DNA from: an uncultured Pelagibacteraceae bacterium
GTDB taxonomy: Bacteria; Pseudomonadota; Alphaproteobacteria; Pelagibacterales; Pelagibacteraceae
Direction: 5' to 3'
Length of the DNA: 64,000 bases
Assembly (NCBI GenBank): GCA_902515985.1
Contig: CABXWY010000004.1
Location: 27,462-91,461 of the forward strand
Of the stretch, positions 36,339-45,156 are shown in pieces. The notes beneath the pieces were generated by a model. The model did no database searches. It worked only from the letters and a program-made list of their open reading frames with translations, and was not told the origin of the DNA. How positions within the stretch are numbered: position 1 is the stretch's first letter; each line of letters begins with the position of its first letter. The position numbers were made by a program, and so were the translations under genes.

Positions 36339-37202
36339 TTAACTATTTTTTTTTTGTTTTGTATAAACAATTAAAATCACTCCTATTAAAATTATAAAGC
36401 CTCCAAGGTAAAGTTCTGTTGTTGGTTTTTCTCCAAGAAGAAGTATTGCTGCTAATAAGCCAGTCAAAGGTATACCCATGGTAACAATGGGTAAAACTTT
36501 ATATAAAGGGTTATTTTTTAATACGTAATAAAAACACCCATAAGTAACTGGTTGCATAAAAAATCCCAAATAAAATGCAATCGCCCAGCTATTAAAGTTT
36601 GCAGATTTAATATAATTAATTGTATTACCATCAAGGATAGCAGATAAAAAAATTAATATTGGTCCTGAGAAAATAGCTAGCCATGCAACAAGTGTTAGTG
36701 GAGCTATTTCTTTACTTAATGGTTTAACCAATACTTGTCCTAAAGCCCAAATAGCAGATCCTAATATTGTAAGACCTATACCGAGAAATTTACCATTTAA
36801 GCTAGGTGATCCTGTTAAAATGTATACTCCAATAAATGCTATTCCAATTCCAATTAAACTTCTTATTGTAGGTTTTTCTTTAAGCATGAAGTAAGCAAAT
36901 AAAACACCAAATGGAACTTCTGTTTGAACCAGCAGAACAGCAGCAGAAGCATCAATTAAATTTAAACCAGTGTAAGTAACGCTATACTGTAAAGTATTTG
37001 CAATTAAGGAGGCTATAAAAATTTGCTTAAGATAACCTCTTGGAATTGGGAACCACCAAATTAAAATTGATGCTGCAAAAGTAAATCTCAAACCCATCAA
37101 AAGTATAGGTGGAAAATGTTCCATTGCTGGTTTAGCAATTACGAAACCAAAACCTAAAAAAATTGGAACTAGAGATGCAATTAAAGTATCTTTAAAAGTC
37201 AA
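36339..37202 (-). CDS. EamA-family (DMT superfamily) permease
   Basis: 287 aa, about ten transmembrane helices. Seen: PIFLGFGFVIAKPAMEHFPP, LLVQTEVPFGVLFAYFMLKE, GLTILGSAIWALGQVLVKPL and PLTGLLAAILLLGEKPTT. Resembles the YdcZ/EamA exporters for amino acids. It overlaps the dioxygenase gene by 4 bases and would be cotranscribed as its second gene, so transport of the dioxygenase substrate or product (a quaternary ammonium or amino acid) is a reasonable guess. Confidence 0.87.
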   Translation of the reverse strand: MTFKDTLIASLVPIFLGFGFVIAKPAMEHFPPILLMGLRFTFAASILIWWFPIPRGYLKQIFIASLIANTLQYSVTYTGLNLIDASAAVLLVQTEVPFGVLFAYFMLKEKPTIRSLIGIGIAFIGVYILTGSPSLNGKFLGIGLTILGSAIWALGQVLVKPLSKEIAPLTLVAWLAIFSGPILIFLSAILDGNTINYIKSANFNSWAIAFYLGFFMQPVTYGCFYYVLKNNPLYKVLPIVTMGIPLTGLLAAILLLGEKPTTELYLGGFIILIGVILIVYTKQKKNS

Positions 37203-38302
37203 AGATTAAATTTTCTTTTTAGGTGTCTTAATTTACCTTCTGTGCTATCAAAATCTAAATAACATCCTTGTAAGAACCTATTTCCTTCATTAGCATCAAA
37301 TTCTGTTCTACCATGTAATAATCTATAATTATCCATCATTAAAAGATCTTTTGGTTGTAGTTTAAATTCAATTCTATATTTATCAGAATTATACATAGTA
37401 GATAATTTCTTTCTCGCTTTATAATATAAATCTAATTCATTTTTTTCTAAAATTGGAACAAAATCTAATCTTGGACTAAATCTAACCTGTTTGAATTTTT
37501 TATTTTCATCTAATCGTATTAATTCAGCCCAATGCTCTAAAACAACATCTTTGTCTATAAATTTAAATTTAACTTTAATTTTAGTTAGAATATCAAAGAA
37601 TTCTGGATTTTCTTTTTTTAAATCTTCTGTCACAGTATATCCATCCACCAAGGTTGAATGACCACCAGAAACTTCATTGATAATACAATGTAATAACTGA
37701 ATACATGGTACAGGATTTCTATAAGGATTATCTGTATGTGGTGCTAAGGCAAGAGATGTATAAGCTAAATCATTAGGACTTGGAATTGACTTAACATTAA
37801 AATGCTCACCAAAATTTGTTCGTCTTACACTTCCAACTTTATTTGCGAATTTTACTAGGAAATTATCTTCAGTTGGCACATCTTCAATAATTACAAATCC
37901 AAATTTATAAAAAGACAATAATAAATCATGCATTTCTTGTGTTTCAAAAAGATCATCAGAATATTTATATTTTTTAAAATTTTTAAAAGATGAATTCCAT
38001 TTAATTTTTTCTATGCCATGAATGACTTGGTCTTCTTTTGAAAATTCTTCAGCAATTTTTTCAATATTTAGTTTAGAATTAACACCATCATTGAAATCAA
38101 TCTCTAATAAGTCATTATTAATTCGAGCACTTTTGATTGCAATTTCAACATTTAAGGAAGTTGGATCAAAAAGTCTTTGTTGTGTTTTTTTATCTAAGTA
38201 TTTTTCACCATTGGCTCTTTCACGTAACCAAAATGGATGTATCTCCTGTACAGATGAGCCATTTTTATAGAAAATCTTGTTATTATTCAGTTCTATTTTC
38301 AT
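37199..38302 (-). CDS. Gamma-butyrobetaine hydroxylase-like Fe(II)/2-oxoglutarate dioxygenase
   Basis: 367 aa. The N-terminal about 85 residues form a DUF971/GBBH-like domain (EIHPFWLRERANGEKYLD), followed by a TauD/TfdA-type double-stranded beta helix. Iron ligands appear as HTD in LALAPHTDNPYRNPVPCIQL and the distal His in NYRLLHGRTEFDANEGNRFL, whose Arg would bind 2-oxoglutarate. This two-domain layout belongs to gamma-butyrobetaine and trimethyllysine hydroxylases. Exact substrate is unknown. First gene of a two-gene unit with an EamA permease. Confidence 0.87.
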   Translation of the reverse strand: MKIELNNNKIFYKNGSSVQEIHPFWLRERANGEKYLDKKTQQRLFDPTSLNVEIAIKSARINNDLLEIDFNDGVNSKLNIEKIAEEFSKEDQVIHGIEKIKWNSSFKNFKKYKYSDDLFETQEMHDLLLSFYKFGFVIIEDVPTEDNFLVKFANKVGSVRRTNFGEHFNVKSIPSPNDLAYTSLALAPHTDNPYRNPVPCIQLLHCIINEVSGGHSTLVDGYTVTEDLKKENPEFFDILTKIKVKFKFIDKDVVLEHWAELIRLDENKKFKQVRFSPRLDFVPILEKNELDLYYKARKKLSTMYNSDKYRIEFKLQPKDLLMMDNYRLLHGRTEFDANEGNRFLQGCYLDFDSTEGKLRHLKRKFNL

Positions 38303-38368
38303 AGTATATTCGAGGATTATTTAAAATTTGTCTTTAATCAAGATAAATAAAATAGTAAGTGACTATTT

Positions 38369-39175
38369 ATGCCAGAGATAAATTCAAAGAAAATTAAAGT
38401 ATTTTCAAGCTTTTTAAACAGCTTAGCTAAGGACTTAACACGACTTTATTATAAGAAGCTTAACAAGCCCTTTAAGGTAAATAATAAACTCAAAGGCAAA
38501 GGCTACGACCCGGTAACATCTGCTGATAAGGCATTTGAAAAATTTATAAGAGCAAAAATACAAAAGAAATTTCCAGATCATCAAATAATTGGAGAAGAAT
38601 TTGGACACAAAAAAGTTAAAAGTGATTTCGCGTGGATTATTGATCCAATAGATGGAACAAGATCTTTTGTGATAGGAAACCCTACTTGGAGCAACTTAAT
38701 CTCATTAAATTACAAAGGAGATCCAATTTTAGGTTTAGCGAACTTTCCAAAATTAAAAAAATACTACTACAATGTTTCTAACAAAGCTGCCTATGTAGTT
38801 GATAATGGAAAAAAATCAAAGTTAAGTATCAATAAAAAAGCAACATTTAAAAATATGAAAGTGTCTGCTGCTTTTCATGGATATTTATCTTTAGATAAAC
38901 AAAAAAAAATTCCAAAGATTTTAAAGATGATGCAATTTCCTTGTTCTGATGCATTAAGTTATGCTCATTTTTGTGAAGGAAGATTAGATGTTGTTATTCA
39001 ATGTATGAATAAAATCTGGGATATTCATCCATTAATTCCAATAATTAAAGCCTCAGGTGGAATCGCTTCTACCTGGCGAAATGAAAATGCAAATAAAGCT
39101 GGCAATGTTTTGATTTCTGCTAATAAATCTATACATAAAAAAATGTTGAGGCTTTTAAAACCTGCACTACAATAG
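38369..39175 (+). CDS. hisN: Inositol monophosphatase family, probable histidinol-phosphatase
   Basis: 268 aa. Mg-dependent phosphatase fold: VTSADKAFEKFIRAKI, HQIIGEEFGHKKV, WIIDPIDGTRSFVIGNPTW and the C-terminal metal Asp in NKIWDIHPLIPIIKASGG. The IDGTRSFVxGxPxW element with the aromatic after it is the pattern of HisN histidinol-phosphatases rather than SuhB. It would act in histidine synthesis. Stands alone, 6 bases upstream of the first autotransporter gene but with a clear own stop. Confidence 0.8.
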   Translation: MPEINSKKIKVFSSFLNSLAKDLTRLYYKKLNKPFKVNNKLKGKGYDPVTSADKAFEKFIRAKIQKKFPDHQIIGEEFGHKKVKSDFAWIIDPIDGTRSFVIGNPTWSNLISLNYKGDPILGLANFPKLKKYYYNVSNKAAYVVDNGKKSKLSINKKATFKNMKVSAAFHGYLSLDKQKKIPKILKMMQFPCSDALSYAHFCEGRLDVVIQCMNKIWDIHPLIPIIKASGGIASTWRNENANKAGNVLISANKSIHKKMLRLLKPALQ

Positions 39176-39181
39176 CTGATC

Positions 39182-41527
39182 ATGAAAAAAGCTGCCATAA
39201 TAATAGTTTGCTATTTTATCTCGATTTTTATTTCAAATTTTGTAGTAGCTCGGGAACTAAATGTGACATGGTTTGATAGTTTAATTCCTGGTGGTAACAA
39301 GGCACATGACACTTTGACTTGTTTAGCAAGCAGAACTGAGACACCCCTTGAAAACGATAGAACTGAAGATCCTCATGATGTTATATGGAGTGATGATGGT
39401 TTAACAGTTTTTACAGTTAATTTGACTGCCGGTAGTCCCGGTTCAAAAATGGATGGTCATCCTATAAGTATGAATAAAGTAGCTGTACCTTTTAAAGTAT
39501 CATCAGATCTAATGGGTAGCCAAGGTGAAGATGTAACCTGCGATGCTATTGATGGAGAAAAAGCAGGCGAGTTGTCAGGTGGTGATCTAATTAATAGTTT
39601 AGAAAACATAGCAATAAAAGATGATGGAAAAATATTTTATATTTTAGACACAGATGGCGAATTGGGAAAATTTAATGCTGCTACAGCTTTCGATCTCGAT
39701 GGAATGACATATGAAGATAAACTTTCATTTGAGGGAGATATAGATAGTGTAGCATTTAATAAAGAAGGAACAAAACTTTTTACACTTTCTAGTACTGAGG
39801 ACACTCCTACTTTAACTACTTTTGAATTACCCGCAGCCCATGATTTTAGTTCAACAACTCAAATTCATCAAGTAGATCTGAGCACTTTAGGTATTGAAGT
39901 GGGAACAACTAGTCCAAATGGTGAATTTGCAAGAGATATAGAATTTAGTGATGATGGTTTTGCAATGTTTGTATTGATTGAAAATGTAACACAAGTTCCT
40001 TCTGGTCATTTCCCTTTTTCTTTTATTTATCAATTTAGATTAGATGAAAGTTTTGATGTTTCTACTGCAACAAAAGTTGGAAGATGGAACGTAAAAGGTT
40101 TTGGTAAAATAGTTTCTAATACTGATAAGACAGGTCTTCCTAAGGGATTTAGTTTTTCTTCTGATGGTATGCATCTATTTATAGTGCAAAGAAAGTCTGG
40201 TATGGTATCGGTAGATCAAGTAAATCGTTTTGATTTAGAATGTCCTTATGGAGTAGTAGAGTGTGCATCTGCTACAATTTCAACCTTTGGAACAACAGTG
40301 GAGCTTACAAAGCAAAATATAAGTTTAAATACGACTACTATTTTTAAAAGATTTGAGTGGATCAAGAGAAATAGAGACGAAGAGAACTTAACTGCTCATA
40401 ATTTTAACTTTAATTATAAAAATACTTTAATAGATAGGTTAGCAAATAAATTTGAACCGGTTGCAAGGAAAAATATTGCCTCATTAATTAGCAAAACTAA
40501 AAATGAAGACAAAAAATCTAAATGGTCTACTTGGAGTCTTGTAGATGTATATGTAGGTTTGTATGGCCAGCATGGAAGTGAAAAACCAAAAGATGTACTG
40601 GTAAAAGGAATAACGTTGGGGGCTGATAGAAAATACGGTGAGGATAAGTTTTTTGGATTAGCTCTTAGATATGGAGATAGCAGTAGTGAAATTAAAAAAT
40701 CTAAACAAGACGTAACCATGGAGTCGCTTACTTTAAATTTATATGGAATTGCTCCAACCCAACATAATCAATATGTAAACGCTGTTTTAGGTGTAAGTTT
40801 TTTAAGTATTGATCATATTTACCAATCTAAGTTATCAGGTGAGAGAAATGGGGGACAAATTTTTGGAACATTAAATTATCGAACTAGAAGTAAAGCGGGT
40901 AGATTTAATATGACTCCAACTGCAAAATTTACATATGGCATTACTCATTTATCAGAATTTACAGATTATATAAATAATCCAAGTGATCCTTTGATAAGAA
41001 ATTTAACTTATAAGGATACTGATTTTGCAACCGGTGAGTTGGCTGGAGGATTTTTATTTGAAATGGATGAATATGTTACTGAGATGGGAACTCTTCAACC
41101 AATGGGTGGATTAGAACTTCTCTATGATTTAAGTGAAGATATTGATTATAAATATATATATCACGGTCAAACTGGTGTTGTGACAGATACAATTCGAAAA
41201 TATTCAAACCAGGATTTGAAATATAATATTGGTTTCGAAGCTGTGTATTTAAATGGTTTTACTATCTCCTCAAGTTTTGAAAAAATTATTAGTTTGAATG
41301 ACAGAAAAGGTCCTAATAGCTCTAGAGAAATATTTATACTGAAATTTAGTAGATCAAAAGAAGAGGATGGTGAGTTTGCGTTTAATTACAATCCTGTAAA
41401 CGCCCACGAATCTAGTTTAAGTTATAGTAAAAATATCAATGGTTTTGATTTTTCAATTAATCACAATCATATATTTGATGACTCGCTCGAGTACGATACA
41501 AATATAGAAGTTTCTAGTACTTTTTAG
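39182..41527 (+). CDS. Autotransporter-like outer-membrane protein with beta-propeller passenger (paralogue 1)
   Basis: 781 aa. Signal peptide (residues 1-24, KAAIIIVCYFISIFISNFVVA). Residues about 30-360 are a passenger with repeated blade-like motifs of the type FSDDGFAMFVLIE, FSSDGMHLFIVQRKSG and FNKEGTKLFTLSS. Next is a short Cys-containing linker (LECPYGVVECAS). Residues about 450-781 look like a type V beta-barrel: alternating strands, GLALRYGDSS, YGITHLSEF, GGLELLYDLSE, and a terminal aromatic IEVSSTF. Probably exposed on, or released from, the cell surface. The next gene is a diverged tandem copy. Target or ligand unknown. Confidence 0.78.
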   Translation: MKKAAIIIVCYFISIFISNFVVARELNVTWFDSLIPGGNKAHDTLTCLASRTETPLENDRTEDPHDVIWSDDGLTVFTVNLTAGSPGSKMDGHPISMNKVAVPFKVSSDLMGSQGEDVTCDAIDGEKAGELSGGDLINSLENIAIKDDGKIFYILDTDGELGKFNAATAFDLDGMTYEDKLSFEGDIDSVAFNKEGTKLFTLSSTEDTPTLTTFELPAAHDFSSTTQIHQVDLSTLGIEVGTTSPNGEFARDIEFSDDGFAMFVLIENVTQVPSGHFPFSFIYQFRLDESFDVSTATKVGRWNVKGFGKIVSNTDKTGLPKGFSFSSDGMHLFIVQRKSGMVSVDQVNRFDLECPYGVVECASATISTFGTTVELTKQNISLNTTTIFKRFEWIKRNRDEENLTAHNFNFNYKNTLIDRLANKFEPVARKNIASLISKTKNEDKKSKWSTWSLVDVYVGLYGQHGSEKPKDVLVKGITLGADRKYGEDKFFGLALRYGDSSSEIKKSKQDVTMESLTLNLYGIAPTQHNQYVNAVLGVSFLSIDHIYQSKLSGERNGGQIFGTLNYRTRSKAGRFNMTPTAKFTYGITHLSEFTDYINNPSDPLIRNLTYKDTDFATGELAGGFLFEMDEYVTEMGTLQPMGGLELLYDLSEDIDYKYIYHGQTGVVTDTIRKYSNQDLKYNIGFEAVYLNGFTISSSFEKIISLNDRKGPNSSREIFILKFSRSKEEDGEFAFNYNPVNAHESSLSYSKNINGFDFSINHNHIFDDSLEYDTNIEVSSTF

Positions 41528-41548
41528 TATATTTCTCAAAGATTAAAG

Positions 41549-43690
41549 ATGAAAAATATCAGGTTTATTTTTACAGTTTTTATTGGTCTGCTTATCCATT
41601 TTAAAGTTTATGCAGGGCCAGTATTTGTAAGCAACAAGAGTGTAGCTACTGAAATGAATACACCAACAGGAATACTTTTTAATCCATCTGGTTCTAAAAT
41701 GTATGTAACTGGTTTTAGTGGAGATACTGGTCGTATAGCTCAGTACTCTTTAAGTACTCCTTTTAGTATAAGTTCAGCTTCACTTGATGAAAATAAAGAC
41801 ATTTCATCAGTCTTAAAAAGACCACAAGATATAAAATTTAATTCAGATGGGACTAAAGTTTTTGTAATTTCAACCAAATCTCAAATTGATGATGGAGATT
41901 CTATAGCTGCTTGGTCATTGGGCACACCTTATGACATAACTTCATTAAATGTAAGTGATGATACGGAAACCCCTCTTAGTTTAAATGATCCCAGAGCGGT
42001 TGATTTTAATACTGATGGAACAAAGATGTTTATAGTAGAGATGAGTTCAAATAGAATAGCAGAATATAAACTTTCAACTCCTTATGATCCTGATAGCAAA
42101 GATAGTGGAGTAGGTATAAGTATTTCGGCAGTTACTAATCAAAGATACCAAGGTTTCGGGTTCAGTTCCGATGGATATAAAATGTTTTTAGTAAAGGCTG
42201 ACCATACTGCAAACAATGCTAACAACGTAATTGAAGAATATGACTTATCAGTACCTTTTAATATTAAAACAGCAGTTATTAATAGTGAAGCTTATAATTC
42301 TGTGCCAGTCGAAAATGAAGAGTCTATTGCTGGAATAACTTTTAATTTTAGTCAAGGAGCAAATAAACTTTATTATATAGATTTTAGAGACGGTGACTTA
42401 GTTCGAGAATTTGATTTACCTTGCGCTTATGGAATTATCTCTTGCATGAATCCAACATCAGATGCTGACGATGTTGGTTCAGTAGAAGCACAATCTAGCT
42501 CAACCAAAAAACTTATTCAACATACATCCTATCCAGTTCTAAATCGTATGGAATGGCTTAGAAGAAATAAAGATAGTGTTAATTTAACTAATCAAAATTT
42601 AAAATTACAATTTTCAAATGAAATTTTAGCCTCATTATCAAACTTATTAATGCCATCTAGTTTAACTAATGATAATACATCTTCAAATAAATCTATATCA
42701 ACAAATTGGTCGTATTGGAGTGAAGGAACAATTAGTATTGGTAAAGTAGGAGACTCACTTTCTTCCTCAGCAAAAAGTATAAACACTAGCGCTATTACAA
42801 TCGGTGCTGATAAAAAAGTAGATCAAGATAGAAGTCATGGTTTTGCCTTAAGATTTGGCAATGATGATGTGAAGGTTGGAAAACTTGGTAGCGCTTTAGA
42901 TATGAATTCTTTAAGTTTAACCATATATGAAACTCGTCCAACAAGTGACAATATGTTTATGGATATTCTTCTTGGCGCAAGTGCGATCAAAACTAATCTT
43001 ATAAATAATAGTGGTACTGTATCAACTAATGGAAAAAGAAATGGACAGCAAGTATTCTCCTCTATTAAATTTAGAGAAACTTTTACAAAAGAAAAAATTA
43101 ATTTTACACCAAATATTAAATTAGATTTAGGATTAACAACTCTTTCTGATTACAAAGAAAAAGGAGCAGAAGGTTTAAATTTAAGATTTGGTAGACAAAA
43201 TATTGGGACAATCGTAAGCTCATTAGGTTCAACGATAGATAATACAATTAATATAAATAATGGAATTTTAAAACCTAAGATCCAGTTGCAATATAATGCT
43301 GATCTTAGTCCATCATCAAGGCAGGTGTTTGAATACGCTTCAAATGGAACTACTTATGTTATTGATAATATCAATAGTTCGACACATAATTATAATGGTA
43401 GTTTTGGTTTTGACTTAATAACAGACAATGGTCTTTCAATAACCTCGAATTATGAAAGAAATCAAAATAAAGGTGCTGGTCATACAGATGCTTTTTATTT
43501 TGCTGGAAAATTATCATCTAGAAAAGATGAAACATACACTTTAAGTTTAGATGGAATTCAAAACTTTAATACAAAATTAGATTACAAAAGAAGTGTAAAT
43601 GGTTTTGATATTACATTTTCCTCAAATTATAACTTAACGAGTCTCATTCCTGACTATGGAGCAAACATAGAAGTTTCAACCAATTTTTAG
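41549..43690 (+). CDS. Autotransporter-like outer-membrane protein with beta-propeller passenger (paralogue 2)
   Basis: 713 aa, the second of a tandem pair. Signal peptide ends near VYAGP. The passenger (about 25-290) has five or so clear blades: FNPSGSKMYVTGFSGDTGRI, FNSDGTKVFVIS, FNTDGTKMFIVEM, FSSDGYKMFLVKAD, each followed by an aYxLSTPYD-like strand. Linker with CAYGIISCMN matches LECPYGVVEC of paralogue 1, and MEWLRRNKDSVNLTNQNL matches FEWIKRNRDEENLTAHNF. The C-terminal barrel ends IEVSTNF. The passenger shows more regular blades than in paralogue 1. Only 21 bases separate the two genes. Confidence 0.8.
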   Translation: MKNIRFIFTVFIGLLIHFKVYAGPVFVSNKSVATEMNTPTGILFNPSGSKMYVTGFSGDTGRIAQYSLSTPFSISSASLDENKDISSVLKRPQDIKFNSDGTKVFVISTKSQIDDGDSIAAWSLGTPYDITSLNVSDDTETPLSLNDPRAVDFNTDGTKMFIVEMSSNRIAEYKLSTPYDPDSKDSGVGISISAVTNQRYQGFGFSSDGYKMFLVKADHTANNANNVIEEYDLSVPFNIKTAVINSEAYNSVPVENEESIAGITFNFSQGANKLYYIDFRDGDLVREFDLPCAYGIISCMNPTSDADDVGSVEAQSSSTKKLIQHTSYPVLNRMEWLRRNKDSVNLTNQNLKLQFSNEILASLSNLLMPSSLTNDNTSSNKSISTNWSYWSEGTISIGKVGDSLSSSAKSINTSAITIGADKKVDQDRSHGFALRFGNDDVKVGKLGSALDMNSLSLTIYETRPTSDNMFMDILLGASAIKTNLINNSGTVSTNGKRNGQQVFSSIKFRETFTKEKINFTPNIKLDLGLTTLSDYKEKGAEGLNLRFGRQNIGTIVSSLGSTIDNTININNGILKPKIQLQYNADLSPSSRQVFEYASNGTTYVIDNINSSTHNYNGSFGFDLITDNGLSITSNYERNQNKGAGHTDAFYFAGKLSSRKDETYTLSLDGIQNFNTKLDYKRSVNGFDITFSSNYNLTSLIPDYGANIEVSTNF

Positions 43691-43715
43691 TATAATAATT
43701 ATAAATGGAGGTAAA

Positions 43716-44108
43716 ATGTCTATATTTAAATTAGTGAGTGAGCAGAAAGTAAAAGGAAAAGTTAAAAAAGTTTTTGATGATATCAAGCAAACTCGGAATA
43801 TAAAAAAAATTCCTAATTTTTGGCGAGCAATAGCAAATAATCCTGAAACATTGGAACGTACATGGAATAATTTAAAACAAATTATGAAAAAAGGTACACT
43901 TGATCCTGTTACGAAAGAACTAATATATGTTGCAGTTTCAATAACAAATAGTTGTGAGTACTGTATTAGATCTCATACTGCAGCAGCTAAAAAAAAAGGA
44001 GCTTCAGATCAAATGATTAAAGAGATGATTGACGTTGTTGGGATAGCAAATCAAAATAATAAGTTGGTTGAGTCTTATCAAGTAGAGGTAGATAAAATTT
44101 ATAGATAG
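43716..44108 (+). CDS. Carboxymuconolactone decarboxylase / AhpD-like protein
   Basis: 130 aa, CMD fold. The redox motif CEYCIRSHTAAAKKKGAS has the CxxC and the His that define AhpD-like members, preceded by TLDPVTKELIYVAVSITNS. AhpD-like proteins are peroxidase-type disulfide reductants. A near-perfect GGAGG SD precedes ATG 43716. Located 25 bases after the autotransporter pair, but with its own good ribosome site. Confidence 0.88.
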   Translation: MSIFKLVSEQKVKGKVKKVFDDIKQTRNIKKIPNFWRAIANNPETLERTWNNLKQIMKKGTLDPVTKELIYVAVSITNSCEYCIRSHTAAAKKKGASDQMIKEMIDVVGIANQNNKLVESYQVEVDKIYR

Positions 44109-44109
44109 T

Positions 44110-44412
44110 TTAGATAACTACTTCGAAGCCTTCAAAGTTGGGTGCACCGATATAAAGATCTTTATGTTGACCAGCATTTTTATGAGCTAGCCTAAAAGCT
44201 TCAGACTTTGTCCAATCTATAAATGCTTCTTTTGACATCCAAATACTATGAGAAGCGTATAAAGTATGATCTTCGTTTACATTTCCTTTAACTAAATGAA
44301 ATTCTTTAAAACCGTTCACTCCTTTTAAGTGGGTGTCTCTATTTTTCCAAACATCTTCAAAATCTTTTTCTTTTCCTTTAACAATTTTAAATCTGTTCAT
44401 TGCAATAAACAT
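44110..44412 (-). CDS. Antibiotic biosynthesis monooxygenase (ABM) domain protein
   Basis: 100 aa ferredoxin-like dimer. MNRFKIVKGKEKDFEDVWKN, VNGFKEFHLVKGNVNEDHTL and IWMSKEAFIDWTKSEAF fit the ABM/IsdG-like family; Asn in NRF and the Trp agree with haem-degrading relatives, but the catalytic set cannot be confirmed. It ends one base after the AhpD-like gene (convergent) and starts 5 bases after the SDR gene stop, so it is the second gene of an SDR-ABM unit. Confidence 0.83.
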   Translation of the reverse strand: MFIAMNRFKIVKGKEKDFEDVWKNRDTHLKGVNGFKEFHLVKGNVNEDHTLYASHSIWMSKEAFIDWTKSEAFRLAHKNAGQHKDLYIGAPNFEGFEVVI

Positions 44413-44417
44413 AAAAA

Positions 44418-45128
44418 TTAAGATAAAGTTGATCTTCCTCCATCAACACCAATAACTTGTCCTGTAACCCAAGAACTTTCGTCAGTTATTAAAAACTTTG
44501 CAAGCGAAGCACTGTCAGCACCTTCGCCAACTCTTTTGAGAGGGTGAGCTTTGGCAATACCTTCAGCTAGAACTGTATTCTTTAACATAGGATCTGCAAT
44601 TTTAGATTTTGATAAACTTGGTGCAATACAATTTACCCTTACATTTGGTGCAAGTTCGGAGGCAAGACTTACAGTTAAACCTTCAACAGCTGCTTTTGCA
44701 GAGGCTATTATTCCGTGATTGGCAAAACCTCTTCTGACAGCAACAGTTGAAAATAAAACAACTGATCCTTTACTTTTTTTTAAGGTATCTTGATACCCTT
44801 TAACTATTTCCAAAGCTGAGTAACAATTTAATTTCATACATTGATTAAATTCATCTTCTTTAATCATTCTAAGTGGCTTGAGTACTATTGATCCTACGCA
44901 ATACGCAATACCTTTTACATCAGGCACATCTGCCTTAACTTTATCTAAGAAACCATTTTCAAGCACATCAGCAACTGTATATGAACAACCTAATTGTTCT
45001 GAAAGATTTTTTACTTCACTTTCATCTCTTGCAACTAAGTGAACTTCTTTCCCAGAATCTTTTAGTTGTTTTGACAAACTTGAACCGATCGAACCTGTCG
45101 CACCAAAAATTAAATATTTTTCTGACAT
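44418..45128 (-). CDS. Short-chain dehydrogenase/reductase (SDR)
   Basis: 236 aa classical SDR. Cofactor loop IFGATGSIGSSLSKQL (GxxGxxG), NAG-position IAYCVGSIVLKPL, and C-terminal SWVTGQVIGVDGGRSTL. The usual active-site YxxxK is replaced: the segment reads FANHGIIASAKAAVEGL, where the Tyr position is Ile and the Lys (SAKAA) remains. Catalysis may be altered. SDRs of this kind occur beside photolyase genes in many light-responsive clusters. Divergent from the photolyase-family gene, 28 bases apart. Confidence 0.87.
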   Translation of the reverse strand: MSEKYLIFGATGSIGSSLSKQLKDSGKEVHLVARDESEVKNLSEQLGCSYTVADVLENGFLDKVKADVPDVKGIAYCVGSIVLKPLRMIKEDEFNQCMKLNCYSALEIVKGYQDTLKKSKGSVVLFSTVAVRRGFANHGIIASAKAAVEGLTVSLASELAPNVRVNCIAPSLSKSKIADPMLKNTVLAEGIAKAHPLKRVGEGADSASLAKFLITDESSWVTGQVIGVDGGRSTLS

Positions 45129-45156
45129 ATATTTTTTTTAAAGCTATATTAGCAAT

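Noticed and set aside
25295..37202. Recent amplification of EamA permeases
   Set aside because: The three proteins share only the general fold; their sequences are too different for recent copies.
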